Position numbers and translations under genes: made by a program. Below the pieces are notes generated by a model. It was not told the DNA's origin and made no database searches. It worked only from the letters and a program-made list of their open reading frames with translations. Shown here piece by piece: positions 34,138 to 34,722 of a stretch of DNA of 34,722 nt; position 1 is the stretch's first letter, and every line of letters begins with the position of its first letter. The DNA is taken from contig JAGWML010000002.1 of assembly GCA_028873155.1 (NCBI GenBank), forward strand, positions 1 through 34,722, read 5' to 3'. The DNA comes from Acidobacteriota bacterium (GTDB taxonomy: Bacteria > Acidobacteriota > Terriglobia > Terriglobales > Acidobacteriaceae).

Positions 34138-34722
34138 GAAAGAACAAACTCCTTGGCTGCGGCGCTGAGCGACTCCATATCACGCTCGCTACGGGCCTCT
34201 GTGTAGGCTCGCACCACCGGCTCGGTTCCAGAAAGCCGGTAGCAAACCCACGATCCATCTTCAAGAATGAGCTTCAGGCCATCGGTCCGGACAACACCTG
34301 TCACCTTGCGGCCGCTCAACTCCTTCGGATCGACCTTCAACTTTTCAGTGAACGCGGCCTTCCTCTCGTCGGTCAAGCGGAAGTTCTCTCGCACAGGATA
34401 GTAGGAACCAACCTTGCTAAACAACTCTCGCAACTGCACGCCAAGGCTCTTACCGCGTGTGGCGACCATCTCTGCCACCAGCAGACCGGCAATCACTCCG
34501 TCTTTCTCTGGAACATGTCCGCGAATAGTGAGCCCGGCCGACTCTTCTCCGCCAATCGCAATCTTGTCCGCAATGATCAGTTCGCCAATGTACTTGAAGC
34601 CCACAGGCGTCTCATAGAGTTGCACTTTGTGATGCTCCGCGAGTGCGTTGATCAGGTTGGTGGTTGCGACGCTCTTGGCAACTCCGTTCTTCCATCCTCG
34701 CGTCTCGACAAGATAATCGAAG
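34134..34722 (-). CDS. Phosphohexomutase (phosphoglucomutase/phosphomannomutase family), 5' end beyond the window
   Basis: The last about 195 residues of an alpha-D-phosphohexomutase; the coding frame continues beyond the right edge of the window, so the start is not seen. Visible landmarks are VGFKYIGELI, the sugar-binding loop GGEESAGLTIRG (domain III) and the phosphate-binding loop YRLSGTEPVVRAYTEA (domain IV). The enzyme interconverts hexose 1- and 6-phosphates; whether it uses glucose, mannose or glucosamine cannot be decided from this part. Its TGA overlaps the GTG of the FtsB-like gene, which suggests translational coupling. Confidence 0.92.
   Translation of the reverse strand, partial: FDYLVETRGWKNGVAKSVATTNLINALAEHHKVQLYETPVGFKYIGELIIADKIAIGGEESAGLTIRGHVPEKDGVIAGLLVAEMVATRGKSLGVQLRELFSKVGSYYPVRENFRLTDERKAAFTEKLKVDPKELSGRKVTGVVRTDGLKLILEDGSWVCYRLSGTEPVVRAYTEARSERDMESLSAAAKEFVLS

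Overview
The window looks like chromosomal DNA from an Acidobacteriota bacterium, most likely class Terriglobia (Acidobacteriaceae-type). This is inferred from the high-GC sequence, the protein styles (secreted proteins with alanine-rich signal peptides, SH3/TPR proteins, beta-propeller lipoproteins, an OprB-type porin, a glucose-6-phosphate isomerase of the transaldolase-fused type) and the diderm envelope genes. No search could be run, so the taxonomic call is an inference. I found no rRNA, tRNA, CRISPR, insertion sequence or prophage.

Layout. Positions 146-7473 hold a co-directional run: ribonuclease J, a PLP-dependent threonine/serine dehydratase, a secreted SH3/TPR protein, undecaprenyl-diphosphatase and an FtsK/SpoIIIE translocase. 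A signalling pair follows (7506-9008): a receiver-Hpt protein and a NarL-type response regulator with no histidine kinase beside them. Positions 9282-12424 carry three NAD(P) oxidoreductases and a small coiled-coil protein on the opposite strand. A 94-aa unknown (12568-12852, minus) and a large lipoprotein with a trypsin-like H/D/S triad (13285-15561) come next. The lipoprotein converges on glucose-6-phosphate isomerase (15664-17376, minus) across a hairpin.

From 17545 to 19953 on the minus strand lie a small outer-membrane barrel protein, an HD-domain gene broken by about four frameshifts, and mannose-6-phosphate isomerase. Positions 20271-23590 (plus) encode an unknown secreted protein, a DUF421/YetF-type membrane protein and a secreted protein with a duplicated module. 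GMP synthase (minus, to 25210) is divergent from three consecutive beta-propeller lipoproteins (25553-30091). The third propeller has no stop codon in any plus-strand frame before a strong bidirectional terminator, and its open frame runs into the convergent acyltransferase gene.

The last part holds UMP kinase, a CsoR/RcnR-family metal-sensing repressor divergent from an OprB-type porin with an operator-like palindrome between them, a FtsB/DivIC-like protein, and the 3' part of a phosphohexomutase that runs off the window edge.

Themes: cell envelope and division (uppP, ftsK, FtsB-like, acyltransferase, porin, barrel protein), hexose-phosphate metabolism (pgi, manA, phosphohexomutase), nucleotide synthesis (guaA, pyrH) and secreted proteins of unknown role. 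The most interesting items are the metal-repressor/porin pair, the non-stop propeller gene, the multi-domain protease-like lipoprotein and the frameshifted HD gene.
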